In this document: positions 25,275 through 37,811 of the stretch, piece by piece | Numbering within the stretch: the first letter of the stretch is position 1 | Layout of the letters: each line of letters starts with the position of its first letter | Assembly (NCBI GenBank): GCA_036785705.1 | Contig: JAWUZG010000032.1 | Location: 15,084,001-15,148,000 of the forward strand | Direction: 5' to 3' | Source: Acanthornis magna | Lineage: Eukaryota; Chordata; Aves; Passeriformes; Acanthizidae | DNA: 64,000 bases | The notes under the pieces: model-generated | The model's input: the letters and a program-made list of their open reading frames with translations, nothing else | What the model was told of the DNA's origin: nothing | The model's database searches: none | Position numbers and translations under genes: made by a program

Positions 25275-25346
25275 GGGTGAAATCCTGGCCCAGCTGAAGT
25301 CAATGGGAATTTTGCCATTAACTTCAATGGGGCTAGAATTTCACTC
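25275..25346. mobile_element. Palindromic MITE-like element
   Basis: The 72-bp sequence is nearly one inverted repeat. The outer arm GTGAAATCCTGGCCC (25277-25291) pairs with GGGCTAGAATTTCAC (25330-25344), with 2 mismatches. The inner arm TGAAGTCAATGG (25295-25306) pairs with CCATTAACTTCA (25315-25326), with 1 mismatch and an 8-base loop. I recognise this as an old palindromic repeat common in bird and reptile genomes. It encodes nothing and would have been moved by a transposase in trans. Its symmetry means the transcript could fold into a long hairpin. Confidence 0.8.
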
Positions 25347-25349
25347 TTG

Positions 25350-27980
25350 GTATTTACTCCATGTATCCAGTCTCAACTAGATTCTGGTGTGGTGTGAAAA
25401 GGAAAACTTTTCTTCTTTCTTTTCCTTCCTCTTGTAAGATTTAATGCTTAAAAAAATCCTGCACATTCAGCTTAGATGCAAATGTTGAGCAATGCCAAAA
25501 AAATTCCCATGTTACCCAAATGAACCATTTCTTCTCTCTAAGCAGTTGCAGAGCAGAAACTGTGGTATTACAAATATAAAATGATATAAAGATTAAGAAA
25601 TGAAAGCTGCCTGCATAAAATAATAAAAATATATACTGCCTCTCTTTTGCCAAAGCCTATCCTGGCAAAGCTGGCCCCATTTCAGGACCTTGATGCCAAA
25701 ACCTTTTCCCGCTGGCAGTACAAGGGTTGTCGGCTGTGCAAAATGGATTTTTGCTTTCAGACAGAATTCTCCCCGCAGAGGCCTTCATTATCAATGAAGG
25801 AGGATTTGCCTTGCTTTAAATATGATACATTGTGATCTCTGCTTTAGATGATGCAAAATCTTAAACCTGATTTTGGGATGCAGGTGGGCTTTACTCTGTT
25901 TTGTGTTTGCCAGGGGGTCTTTACTGTCTTCCAGGGGGTGCTTTGTAATTCCTTGCTCACCAGAGACAATCCATTACAGCAAGTCTTTTCCCTTCATAAT
26001 ATGAAGTCAGTTCTCTTTCTGCTAAAACATCCAGCTCATTAGTGTGTTCATGTTTTACATTAAAGAAACATTTTAATTGTGGGCTATGTAATAATGAGAG
26101 TCTCCTAAAGCAAACTGACCATTCTGACATTTGGCACTGTGCTGATGAGAATTCAACGGCAAAGGACATTTCTGGAAGTCTCCACAGGTTTTTGTATAGC
26201 CCCAGAAGACCTGGTGAATGTCTGACCAAGAAAAATGTGTGTTTGAGCAGAAACACCATGCCCAGTTCTTTCCTAGAAGCAAGAAGTTTTCTTCTAGAAA
26301 AACAATAGTAGAAGCTCTCAATTAATCCACAGCTATTCATTTTGTCTTCACTGACAATTAGCAGGCCTCCTAACGCACTGCCGCCTCACTTTGGCAGTCA
26401 GAGAAGCCCTGCCAAGTGGACTCGGGCTGACACACTCATTCTTCAGCCTGTATTTCCTGGTGCAAATAGTTTCTAGCTCCTTTCCAACAGCCAAATCCAA
26501 AGAAAAAAAAAAAAAAAAGAAATAAAAAGGGCTTTGTTCTCCACGAAAAAAGCCACGGCTGCGGTCAGGAGCCTTGTGCACTAAGCCAGGCCGTGAGGAA
26601 GGGAGGGAAATGCAGACCGCTGTGTCCTGCCAGGCAGGCTCATAGCAGCCCCATGGCTGCCAGCCCTGCTGGGATGCCCCGGCTGAGACCTCCGACCACC
26701 CACCTCCTCCATCCCCACTAGCCCACAGTGAAAACCTGCCACTTCTCCAGGCTGTGCAGAAGCCAAATCCTATTTTCTTCAAGACAAACCAGAAGGAAGT
26801 CTGCAACAAGAAAAAGAGAGGGAGAGCAGATCTGAAGAGCAGATTTGGTCTCCCTCACACTCCACCATGTGGAGTGTGGCTGGGCCAACACGGCACAAGA
26901 TCAGACCCTCTGAGACTGGGCAGCACCCTTTCACGGTCACTCTCTCTGAAATACAGTTGCAGAGCTGTAGTGGCTTTTCTGGCTGCAGGAGGGTAAAATG
27001 GCTTTAATCATCTCTTCTGACCCTGCTTTCCCCTATTACCGGAAGAACATGGCTGGAGATATGCAGACCAGTGCCACAATCCCTGTTTGACCTGTTGCCT
27101 TCTTACGCAGTATGGTAGACGAGGTACCCCCAATAGGCCAATGCCACCCTTGGAGCAATGCCTTTCCTGGTTGCCTCCTGTATAACCACTTAGTGTCTGC
27201 TTTGATGATTTCTGCTGTAAATATTTTCTCACATTTGCTCTTTTCAACTTATATAGAAGCCAACAACCCTTGTCATCTAACCCTCCCACCATCCTCCTAG
27301 GGATCTTCTCATCAACCCCGTTCAGTGTGTGGCAGTATCAGGTTAGCTCTCTAGGGCCTGCTGTCTGGTGTAAATCAAATTTTACCCAGCAGACTGCAAC
27401 AAGGCCTTTTTTACCCCCTATGGTTTAAAATACAGGTTTCTGAACAACAGCTAGCTGGTTATTGACACACGTAATTTTTTAATTGGCCTTCAAGAAACTT
27501 CCCACACATGTGCCAAAACAAGCGGTTTTCCATGTGGTAACATAAGGATTTTCTCCCTGCCTCTTCCCTGCAACAGTTCAGCTCCTAAGCTCCTGATTCC
27601 CTCTCCACACAGTTTCCACTGGGTAATCCCCTTCACCGATGGGCATGTGGAGCTCTCACCACTGTTGATGTGCCTTGTCTGCAAGCCCAAGCCTGTGCGT
27701 TGACCTTTTGGCTGAGAAAAAAATTTCTCTTCTAGACCAGACTTACTGTGTCTTGGGGATTTTCTACTTACCCCTGTGGCCTGGGGCATAATTTTTGTCC
27801 AGCAGGATTGTCTGAGCTTTTTAAACCTGCTTTGTATCCACCAGCACAAGGGACTCTCATCCAGGAGGTACTAGGTCCTGGATCTCCTCTGCTGCTGACA
27901 CCAAGGTAATCTTTCCAAGGTTAAAATGTTTGCCTTAACTGGTAATGGTATAAGATATTTGCATGAATCCTAGCAGCCTG
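25350..27980. other. No gene; GC-richer stretch 26560-26990
   Basis: No exon is supported. A 16-base A run (26503-26518) precedes a GC-richer but CpG-poor stretch (26560-26990) that is not a CpG island. 25640-25800 is unique and moderately motif-rich but not distinctive. Confidence 0.5.
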
Positions 27981-27984
27981 CAGT

Positions 27985-28240
27985 ATTTAGGAGGACAGGG
28001 TATATGATCCGCCAGGCCCTTCTGTCTTTAATTTCTAGGAAGCTATTACAGCGCCTTCCAAAAAGGCTCGCGTCTGCCTGCCAGCACCACATTAACATGA
28101 CTACCGCTTTGAAACACAATAGCTGCGGCAGCTCAGGAGCCGTAATGCATCCCCCGCTGCACTGCGCAGCTCTGCACACGCCTATGTGCCATTAATGGAT
28201 CATCACGTGGGAAGTGTTTTCATTATTCCTTGCTTTCCAG
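27985..28240. promoter_or_regulatory. Candidate conserved regulatory element
   Basis: About eleven CpGs lie in 250 bases within CpG-depleted flanks. Motifs include GGCTCGCGTC, CTGCACTGCGCAG, GCCATTAATGGATC (a TAAT-type palindrome near 28188-28201) and ATCACGTGGG (a CACGTG E-box, about 28201-28210). There is no recognisable protein in either strand and no repeat. I infer constraint from retained CpGs and motif density only. Confidence 0.37.
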
Positions 28241-28244
28241 CCCT

Positions 28245-29365
28245 GGCGTTTCTTGGTGAATGTGTACCGTAGGCCACAACAGCTGTCTGTCTTGTTCTCC
28301 TGCCTTTAGATTAAAAAGTTTTTGTTGTTGTTGTTTTTTTGAAGTGCCTATTGAAGAGACAGGACAGAGAAGGATGGCTAAACTCAAGTTCCAATATCTT
28401 TATTTCAAGACTACGCTAATAGTGTCTAAGAATTTTTCTCTGCTGTACTTCAGATAAGAGCGGTGAGCCTATAAATTCATTAGCGAGTAATGGAGCAGCC
28501 CCACTTTATCTATGTCTTTTCACAGGACTAGGGTTTCATTCTGTGCCAGGAGTCATACATCACACTCAACATGTATGTCTCCAGAGCCAACCGAGAGAAA
28601 GTGCAGAAAAACTACTGTTAACAAGGGAGTAATTACATTCAGCATAAATTAATTATTGGTCACTCAGGACTGGTGGGAAAGGGCCACACAGACCGTATCT
28701 GACTGAGTTCCCACCTCTGGGGGAAGAAATATTTAAATATGAATCATAAGACAATACGAGGTGGGTCTTTTCTGGTCTGCTGGTCTTTAACTGCACACAC
28801 TTGCTAATATGACATGTGGCTTATTTGCTTTAACACTATAGGTACATTGTATTTTTTTAGGGCAAACATGAGTGATAGTCATTCGGGACAAGGGTCGTTT
28901 CATAGCAGACAGCATCAGACCCAACTGAGGGAAGCCAGGAGGGACTTTAAAATGTAATTCAGCCAAAAGAACAGGACACGGATCAGCAAGCAAGTGATGG
29001 AAGGTGTTCATGAGGAATTTAGATTATCACACTCTGCAAATAAACCCTGAGAGGCTGTAGCAGCCAGAGGCCAGGGAAACCTGCCTGGCAAACAGAGAGG
29101 AGCCCTCCTGCGGGGAAAAGAAGTTGCACAATGCACCCAGGTCTCTTTGCTGAAGTGTTAGTGCCAGCTCAGGAAAGTCCAGTTGTGCTTGAACTCTGAA
29201 ATTACTAACTTGGAAATGTGTAGGGGAGTGTAAAATAATGTTAGGCTAGTCTCTAATAACCAACCAAGAGATTAAAACTGCTCATTACATGTAGAGCATC
29301 AAAACTGTTCCACAACCTGACAAAAATCAGGAAATTCAAAGTTAAAGAGAATCCTCATAAATGGA
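28245..29365. other. No feature recognised
   Basis: Unique AT-rich sequence with a short GTT microsatellite (about 28320-28336). No exon or transposon seen. Confidence 0.5.
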
Positions 29366-29369
29366 AATT

Positions 29370-29427
29370 CTTGTTGTCATGGGAAATGAAAAGCATATCT
29401 TGTTGTCATGGGAAATGAAAAGCATAT
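29370..29427 (+). repeat. Exact tandem duplication, 29-bp unit x2
   Basis: The unit begins CTTGTTGTCATGGG and ends AAGCATAT. Copies at 29370-29398 and 29399-29427 are identical, so the duplication is recent compared with the surrounding sequence, and copy number may be polymorphic. Confidence 0.95.
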
Positions 29428-29429
29428 CA

Positions 29430-30640
29430 AGATGTAAGTGACAGATGTACTGTCAACTGGGAACCTCAACTTGGAATTTCCTGACTTTTTCTTTTTTTTT
29501 CTTTTTTTTGCTCCTAAAGCAATATATAGTTAGATCAGAATTCATTCCTCCTCTTGTTTTCTTTATTAACAGGTATTGATACATATAAATAAACAGTTGG
29601 GGAGACACAAAGTGCAAATTAGTTTTTTAGGGTTTTTTTACTGAATGTTTTTCAAGCTTTTTTAATTAGAGAACTGGGCAGGAAAGTTTTCCCATTTGTG
29701 AAGGCCCAGGTTTATTGAATCCTAATGACTGCAACATTCAGACCCACCAGCTCTGTTTTCCCATAAAAAAGAAGCTAACATCTGTCTTCCAAGCCTGCTG
29801 GTTGGAAATTCACCTGTAATATGAAAAATGCAAGCTCAGCTCCATCCAGTTCAGGTTGGAATGCCCTGAAAAGCAAGTTGTTTTGCCCAAAATTTTCATG
29901 TCAGACCTAAGAAACCTTTCTTTTAATGAAAATATTCAGGCCAATGACCTGGCATTTTATAACAACAGAGTGTACTGTTGGAAAATTCCCAACCAATGCT
30001 AACTGCCCACATCACACTGGAGAAGACAGTAGAAAGCTTTGTGTCTATGGAGCTCATCCATGGACCACTGTGAGTTACAGTTGATTGGGAATTTCAAAAA
30101 GTGCTGCTGTGACCTCTGGGGCTTGTTTCAGTTTAAAGATATAGCTGGAAAAATAATGTAGTTTATCCAGTGACTGCAGTATATTGGATTGTCAGGTTTT
30201 TTTCCCTGCATTTCTGACACAGTCCCTAAATCCTTTCACTGTCAATTCAAAAATCCAAAGTGGGATTTTGCAGGTCCAGCTGGAAACAAACCCCAGCAGA
30301 GAAGTCCTGCTAAAGCCCAGTGGGCGAGGAATGGATACCCTGCATGTGGCTGGAGATGGCCCTGTGCCCCGGACAGAATGAAATTAGCTGGTGGGAGCTG
30401 CCTCGGGGCACTGCCCTGCACCTCGAGATGGGCAGGGAGGTGAGGTCCATGCCTGTGGTCAGGACTGAAACTGAGGGGCTCTGCCTCAAAGGCAGCAGTG
30501 TCTGCTGGGGTGGGTGGTGACAAAAGGCAGTGGAGAGTAACAACCTGAGTAATCTCAAACTTCTGATGTCTAATTTGTCTTGTCATTTATTTGTCCAAGA
30601 GGAGCCAGTGTTATTTCCAGAAGAAATCCAGCATGGTGTC
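29430..30640. other. No gene; GC-rich patch 30290-30540
   Basis: A GC-rich patch of about 250 bp is open on both strands but translates to nothing recognisable. The rest is AT-rich with T runs near 29490-29510. Confidence 0.5.
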
Positions 30641-30644
30641 TGAC

Positions 30645-31110
30645 CCACAGTTCCTCCGGGAAAGTTAATGTGGCAGCCTGAAGCTCAGCTCCCCGGCTCA
30701 CGAAGAAGGGCGGTGGCAGTGTCCTAAAACTTTTGGCGAGTCACTCGCACCTTTTTCTAAGGCAAAGCCTCGCCTTTCGCTACCCAGAAGAGGCCTTTTC
30801 ATGTGAAATGAGGCTGCTTTAGGATCAAGCTACATTTTAAAAAGTTTTAAAAGAGGATCCTGCAGCTCAAATAAAGCGAGCCTGCTGGCTTCCCCCAATG
30901 ACTGGCACTAGAGCAGATTATTCTGGAAGAAAGACATTCTCACAACCTCATGGCTTCAATTTCTCGAGCCAAAAAGCAGAGAGAAATCCCACAGTTATTA
31001 AAGCCAATAAATCAAGGCTTGAGAGATCTTGTGCATGGAATTGGAGAGCGCTTGCATTTTTCTGCCCTCAGAGCTTTAAGGAAGTTTTTTTCTCCTTTAC
31101 CTCATCCACC
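30645..31110. promoter_or_regulatory. Candidate conserved regulatory element
   Basis: More than ten CpGs lie in about 420 bases, with the short inverted motif GGCGAGTCACTCGCACC (about 30733-30749, containing CGAGTCACTCG, a perfect 11-base palindrome around a central base). Also present are GTTATTAAAGCCAATAAATCA and AGAGCGCTTGCA. There is no coding resemblance. The regulatory call is inference. Confidence 0.33.
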
Positions 31111-31114
31111 TTGG

Positions 31115-32020
31115 GTATCTTAAAAGCAGAAAGGCACCCCTGGGACCTGGGGGGTTCTATGAGATGTAATTACGGAACCTTACTTTTAAAGGTTTAAAAG
31201 TGCATCTTTATGGGCTCATGCAGTCCCAGTAACAGTAACAGTGGTTTATGTGTTTGATTGACATAAAACATGCCTCAACATTAAACATTTGCTTGACATC
31301 CAGGAACACTGGACCCTTCTCGTGGTCTCTGCCTCGCTTTTGCACCCCCAGCCAAGGACCACCCCACAGCTGTCCTGCACCCCTCTTGCTGGTGCAGATG
31401 CCACGACAGAGCTCTCTAAATGCAGGCACTGCCTCCTGCTCCCAAAAAAGTGGAAAGTGGCTGTTCCCACATCCTCTGCTCTCACCATCACAGATCAAGA
31501 GAAAACGTAAATGTTCAACGAAGCCACAGTGGTTTAGAGGCCATTTTTATGGGCGATGCAATAACTCTGTTATAGCAAACGGAATATTTCTGCAGCTTCT
31601 CCTCTGACTTCTGTCCCTGTGAGCTGCAATTTAATCACCGCAAATATCAGCATCTATTGTTCTTAGCAGACCCCAAATCTGTGACTATTTAGAAAAGCAC
31701 AAACTCCTTTTTAAACCTGAGCGGAATTTTTGATTAGCCTATGTTGTGCTTTTTGTCTTTTCTTACACAGAAGCTAACTTTATGTCATATAAAAAGCTAG
31801 TATCTAACTTATGATGAGGCTATGTCCACCAGAAATACAAACCTAGAGAACTTCCCTATTCCAATCAGGTCACAAAAACCAAACCAAACAACCAGCTGAA
31901 AGGCCCCACTTCAAATTTTTATCATCAGAATTTCAAAACTAAAAGATGGTGGAGGGGAAAAATTGCAGATCAAAAATTACCAGTGGAAATTGGAAACAAA
32001 CTGCAAATAATAAATCAGAT
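31115..32020. other. No feature recognised
   Basis: Frames of up to 119 codons lie on both strands around 31210-31600 without family resemblance. No repeat seen. Confidence 0.5.
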
Positions 32021-32022
32021 TA

Positions 32023-32035
32023 GGGGGGGGGGGGG
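32023..32035 (+). repeat. Poly(G) run
   Basis: Thirteen consecutive G residues. Such runs are prone to sequencing and assembly length error. Confidence 0.9.
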
Positions 32036-32039
32036 AAAG

Positions 32040-33565
32040 TCAGTCTGTCTGCAGATAATTCACAAGTGAAAAAAGTTCATTACAAATGACTTGCCCTGCT
32101 GCAAATTTTTAGTAGCATGTGTATACAGTGCATCATAAAACTTCTACACTTGACATATTCTAAGAGAATGCCATTACTGACTGAAATTTCAGTTGGCAGC
32201 TGGAAACTTTCCAGAAAGCAGACTCTGAGTCTGTATCAGACGGGGGAGATTCAGAAATTTCAAGAGGGGGGAGGATTATAAGTCCTCATCCCCACAACAA
32301 AAGAGTTCTAGCAAAAAAAAAAAACAAAAACACTCCAAAAGTCCACAAAATTAAAAAAAATATATAATGTCTACATTGGACAACTTTTTTTAAAAAATAA
32401 ACCCTAAAACCATGGCTCAGGAGCGCACATAAGTACAAGACCTAGTATTTAGAAATGGGAAAAATGTGTCGACTCTTTCAAAATTTGATTTAGCCTTTTT
32501 TTCAGCACTGCCTCAACACCTTTCCTCTGAAAAAATTAACTTTTTATTTCATAAGTAAAGGGGGCTTACTGGGAAATTTCAGACCAAAGTGCCCAAACTG
32601 AAAAAAAAATCAAAGTGGGGAATTGCAACAGAAGTTAAGTCCTTATATCAGCAAGCTCTCTTTTGCTTCATCTGTCTAAGAAAAAGCAGGGGAGAAAATA
32701 GTCTGGTTTTGTACTGTTTTGATTTCCCTTAACTCTCTCTTCCTCCATTTGTTTTCATGGTGGATTTTGGGGCAGGGGAGGTTTGGGGCTGTTTTTTATG
32801 GTAACATCTAAACATATGGGTCTATGTACTGGCCCAAAGCAAAGTCTTCCTGAAAGATAGATCAGCAATCTTTTCCTGTGTTTCTTTGCATGTAGCATAG
32901 AAGGATGGTTTTGTTATACATCCAAAAGTTTCTCTGTTCCTCCTTCTGCCTTGTTTCATTTTACTTTCCAGGTAGCTAGTTTAATTAATATTTATTCCAC
33001 AACTATTTTTGCTCTTTCCTCTGTATGCCAATACGAAGGCCTCTGGGCAAACCTTTCCTCTCTGGACTTTGTTGTCCTTTTCCTTGTGCTTTTCCCACTG
33101 CAGCAGCTGACTAGAAGGGATGAAAGCTGTCTGGGCAATATCTTTAAGCAGCCGAGAACTGTCTATCACAACTGGTCTCCATTTACCGCAGCCATGTGTG
33201 CTTGTGCACAGTTTACAGTTGTGGTTTCTCGGAGGGGATTGTGGCACAGTTTTATAGGCTGCTCAAGATGTGCATTTGGGTGCAAGTGCATCTATCTATA
33301 CAGAAGTGTATATACATGCATCCCTAGAAAATGCTTGCATGCTTTTTATTTACTGTTGCATCATGGAATTAAGCTTCCTTTAAAAGAAAAAAAAAGGGTG
33401 GGGGCACATCAATGTACAACTGCCTTACACAATTTTTCCCCCTTTTCTATTTTTTTTTTTTCTCAAATGAATCTTCTATTATCCCATTCCTTTTGACCCC
33501 CAGCCTCAGGATTTTTTTCTTATTCCCTTTCTGCTTTCTTCTTACCTTATGTTATCTTCCTCTGC
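32040..33565. other. No feature recognised
   Basis: AT-rich with several A and T runs. A 181-codon plus-strand frame (32951-33496) has no motif and is rich in C, F and L, so I read it as chance. Confidence 0.5.
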
Positions 33566-33570
33566 TTAGT

Positions 33571-33680
33571 CTTTCTCTTTCTCTTTCCCTTTCTCTTTCT
33601 CTCATTCTCTTTCTTTCTCTTTCTCTTTCTTTTTCTCTTTCTCTTTCTCTTTCTCATTCTCATTCTCTTTCTCTTTCTCT
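33571..33680 (+). repeat. (CTTTCT)n pyrimidine microsatellite
   Basis: CTTTCT-type hexamers interspersed with CATTCT variants. On the minus strand it is a purine tract like that at 17490, though interrupted. The serine/leucine frame through it is low complexity only. Confidence 0.93.
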
Positions 33681-33689
33681 ATTTTCCCT

Positions 33690-35665
33690 TTTCATCTTGC
33701 CTTTTCCCTACCCTATAATTTTTCCTTTGACTCCTTTAGTGCTCAGCCCTATTACTGTCATTTCCCTACATATCCATCTCTTCCCTGCTGTTCCTGTACC
33801 TACTCCTTTACATCTAATGCATGACTGCTGAGATATCTCCTCTTTACATGAAGACAGTATTTGTTCCCTTCCTTGAGATTTTATGTTTATCATGTACCTA
33901 GGTGCTCACATTGTCAGTAAGAACACACATTTTGGCAACGTTTCAGGAGAACATCAACAGTGTGTTTTGGGCTTTGGGTGTCTATTTTGCTATTTCACAG
34001 TCTGTGATGCAAAATTCTTAGTTTCAAACCACTCAGTACTTCTGTGGAATTGTTTCTTTCTGGAACAGTGTAAAAGTGTTAAGTGCAAAAGACAGCAAAA
34101 AATTGTTAGGGACAAAATGACTGCTGAATGTTTCTGGAGAAACAGAAACTCTGGTAGAGCTGGTTTGCTTCTTGTTTTCTGCTATAACAACTGATGCCTT
34201 GTCAGCTACACTATTTGGATATAATCATACAAGGAGCTTCATGAAAGTATTTCTCTTTGAAATGCTGCATTTCACTGAAATTAAGGCATTCCACAGATGC
34301 ATACTGGTTTTGATAAAGCTGTTAATTTTCCATTATTCAGGATGGATCTTATGGTCACGCCCAGAAATGGACACTTAAATAATTATTTTCAAAATCTGTT
34401 TTTTTTTTTTTAAGCTTTTTTAAATGTGCCTAACATTTTGGCACATATCATATTTACAAATGTGTGTGAATGCTTCATTTAAATTCCAGCATAGGTGAGG
34501 ATTTTTTTGGTAAATACTTACTGCAAAAAAACCACAAAACACACCCAAAAAAAAGAGCCAAAAAACAAACAAACAAAAAACTTGCCCCAAAAAAACCCCA
34601 AAAACCCATCTCAGTCTGGTAGAAAAACTAATAGCATACATGCTGATTATATGGCTTCTTGGCTGTACCCAGACATATGCACCAGGTCTTCAGGAAGAAT
34701 TCAATGCGCCATTCCTAGGAACATGCATTAAGGTCTAGGTAAATCACTTACAAACATTCTCCATTGGAAAATCTGTCAAGAATTTGCAAACAGATGATCA
34801 GGCACATTCTTAGTGTAGTTTCTGGGTACCAGATTACCTTTGATTTCAGCATGCTTAAGGTTATGTCAGCTCAATGAATCCCTTGGAACCAGTTACTCAC
34901 CAGGAAAGCCAGTCTTGTGCAGGCAGATTTGTTCTGATCCTCTTATCAGGGCAGAGGGGAGGTCTCAGAGCAGCTAACAGCACAGCTTTGGCTTCCTGCA
35001 ACCCGAACATCCAAAGCTCTTCCAGCCTAGAAGAAGCCTGAATGTCCCCAAGAGGCCTGTGACTGTAGGAAGAGCAGTGGAACTATTCAAAATAAGAATT
35101 TCGCTCCAAGGAGCTGATTCTGCAAACACTTTAGCACATGTACAGCTTTTCTTTACAAGAAACCTCAAAGAGAGCCGGCAAGTGTTGCTTCATGCGAGTC
35201 AAGTCAGTCATATGGCAAAGTGTTTACAGGATTTGGATATAAATTTTGAAATAATTTCAGGACCCTTAAAAGCAGGCGCTAGATAATAGTAAATTCCTTT
35301 TTTTTTTTTTTCTTTTCCAGCAGGAAACAAATGTATAACACCGTTGTGCTGCAATTGAATCCACTGCCCAGACACCCAGAGTAGTATGGGTTCCTCTCCA
35401 GTGTTTGAAGTCAGGGAATGCCGTGGAGCCCGGGGGTACAGGACAGCCATGGACTCATAAAGGACACAGGAGAAACCATTGTCCCCTTCCCTGGCAGCCT
35501 GGGCTCATTCCCAGAAGTTCACAAAACAAAGTCAAGCTGGATCAGATTTTTTTAAGACAAGCTGAGGAATGGAGAGCTCGGCTTATGGAGTGCGATGGTC
35601 AGAGACTGAGCTGTTTGGGCCACCAACAAGGATGGAGGCCATGGGAGGCCAGAGCTGATGCCTGT
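33690..35665. other. No feature recognised
   Basis: Includes an A/C-rich low-complexity patch (34520-34610: runs of A broken by CC and CAAA). No exon or identifiable transposon. Confidence 0.5.
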
Positions 35666-35670
35666 TGATC

Positions 35671-35745
35671 GGGGAAGGGGAAAGGGAAAGGGAAAGGGAA
35701 AGGGAAAGGGAAAGGGAAAGGGAAAGGGAAGGGGAAAAGGAAGAG
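35671..35745 (+). repeat. (GGGAAA)n hexamer array, G-quadruplex-capable
   Basis: About ten GGGAAA units with GGGGAA at both ends. Four or more GGG runs separated by three bases satisfy the usual G-quadruplex pattern on the plus strand. Frames through it are artefacts of the repeat. Confidence 0.95.
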
Positions 35746-35749
35746 GATC

Positions 35750-37805
35750 ACCAGGACAGTAATGCTAGGCTGGGCTGCCACACTGGCCAGTTAAAATGGT
35801 ACAGAGACAGCAGAAAGGTGGCCAGCAACAGTTTTATTTCATTTACAGTAATTGCAAAGGGTGCAATATTGTTGCCTATGTGCATATATCCCACACAAGG
35901 CAGCTCTCCCTAGACAATTGTAAAGCAGAAAGCAAACTTAACAGCAATTAGCTTTTCTTCATTTTGTTTTGCATAAAAATTAGCAAGCATTTTGAAGCTT
36001 TTGATATTTTCTCTGCTCAATGGCAGTTCAGCTGGGAGAGGCAGGTGAGTTTTCAGGTGGGTCACCCCAGAAGGTGTACTTTTCTCTGCTTGCTTTAGGA
36101 CACAGCAACTTTTTAAAGCTCTCCTGAGACAATTTACTTCTGCCTTGACTTTATGTGCATGTCGTTTCATCATCTGAGGCCTCGTTTCATACATACGTTT
36201 ATAATATGGGTTTCATTTCAATAAGCTGGGAAAGTAATAAATTTAAAGCTGACTAACAGTTGTTTTATGTGGCTGCCAACCTGCCAAGTAGCATTCTTAA
36301 TTATTGCCAGGAAACTAAGTGTTTTGCAGCCATGTGTTTTACATTTGAGTGTAGTATGTCTTGTCAGCCCTCTCCACTGGACTGATGGATAGGCTAGTAA
36401 GTTTTGTATGCAGAGAGGCCTGCGATGGTGGGTGGTTTCTTTGTCATCAGGTAGGGATATCAACAACAGCATGATGGACGGGAATATCCCAAGTGGTCCC
36501 CCTCTCCCAAAACAAGTTGTTGCAGAAAAGCTGGAAGGAAGGGGTTAAACCTGAGCCAAGAACTGTAGTATTTTTCTACTCAAGACTGTAGGGCAACTAC
36601 GTATTAAAGTTGTCAGCAAAGAAAAAGCACAAACATATTATAAATTATATATGCTGAAATAAGATGGATGACTGTTTTGTTCCTTCTGTGCAGGATAGAG
36701 TGAGATGCTGCTACAAGCAGACTCCCCTTTTCTTTTCCCCAGACTAAATTCATTATTTTTGCACCAAAACAAGCAATGGTTGCATGGCTTGTGTTCTGCA
36801 GTCTGTGTTTAGGCTCCAAGATGTTGGCCCACGTTTTGGAAATCAGCCAGTAAAAGGAGGACAGAAAATGAATACTAAAAAAGGAAGCACTGACCCAAAC
36901 AGTCTTGTTGCATGTATTCTGCTCTCCAGAACGCTTTGAAGTCTTAAGAGAAACTTTACTGAGTAAGTTCAGTGCCTCCAGGCCCTCGATTTGCACAACC
37001 AACACTAGTTTTTGTTGATCATCATCATTGACCCTAGAAGGATTATAAAGGTTGTATTTTTTTTTGTTGATAATGTAAATTGTGAGCAATTTTTTTAAAT
37101 GGGGTAAACATAAACACACTGCTAGGAAGCAATTTTTTGTGTTCAGTGCATTTTTTTTTAATAGATTATATGCATGAGACAAATCCTAATTAAAGAAAGG
37201 CTCATCTCATGAGTATCTTGGGCAATGCTGCAGGATATTGTTCCTCCAGCACACACGCACCTAATTTTAGGATGGGTCCCATTTTTCTCCGGTGTTGCAG
37301 AAAATCCTAATAGTGTTTACTGCTTTTTTTTTTTTTTCTTCAAGTATTCTGTTGTTTTGTTAAGGAGGGATTAATTAGCGAATCATTATTTCCACTTTGG
37401 CATGTGAAAATCTGGAGTGTGCTTTTATCCATTTCCCAAGAGTGCACATTGGCACTGTAGCAGAGGATGTGGAAGAAGTGTTTTTCAAAGTAGCAGATGT
37501 AGCAGCTTTGGGAGCATCTGTACTGGTGTGTTTTGCTGAGGGATTCTACTAACAATTTCCCCTTTAGCCAGACATTCCCCGTGTGCTTCTCACAGGTGAC
37601 ACCTGCCTTTTGGAGAAAAAAGCTCTCCAAGGAAGATGATCATTAAAGGTCATGTGGCATTTCTATTCATTATTGCAATTTCTAAGTCATTCTCTGTTTC
37701 TTCTGAAATAAATTGATTTCTTCTGGTTTCACATGCCACTGCCTATCTCAGGACTACATTTCTCCGAGGAGATTGCGAGTATGGGCAGAAGCTGAACACA
37801 AATGG
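35750..37805. other. No gene; long chance-like frame on minus strand
   Basis: A 189-codon minus frame (36613-37182) is the longest non-repeat frame besides the reverse transcriptase one. It has no domain or signal I recognise and is rich in I, K, N and S, as AT-rich noncoding DNA would give. I do not annotate it as a gene. Confidence 0.5.
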
Positions 37806-37811
37806 CATAAA

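Noticed and set aside
26560..26990. Possible CpG island promoter
   Set aside because: GC-rich but CpG-poor and without TATA, initiator or coding sequence downstream.
29370..29427. CRISPR-like direct repeats
   Set aside because: Only two adjacent copies with no spacer, in vertebrate DNA; simple duplication.
32951..33496. 181-codon plus-strand frame
   Set aside because: No recognisable domain, runs into poly-T/pyrimidine DNA, no conserved feel.
36613..37182. 189-codon minus-strand frame
   Set aside because: No motif, no splice context and composition as expected of AT-rich noncoding DNA; likely chance, though its length makes a blastp check reasonable.
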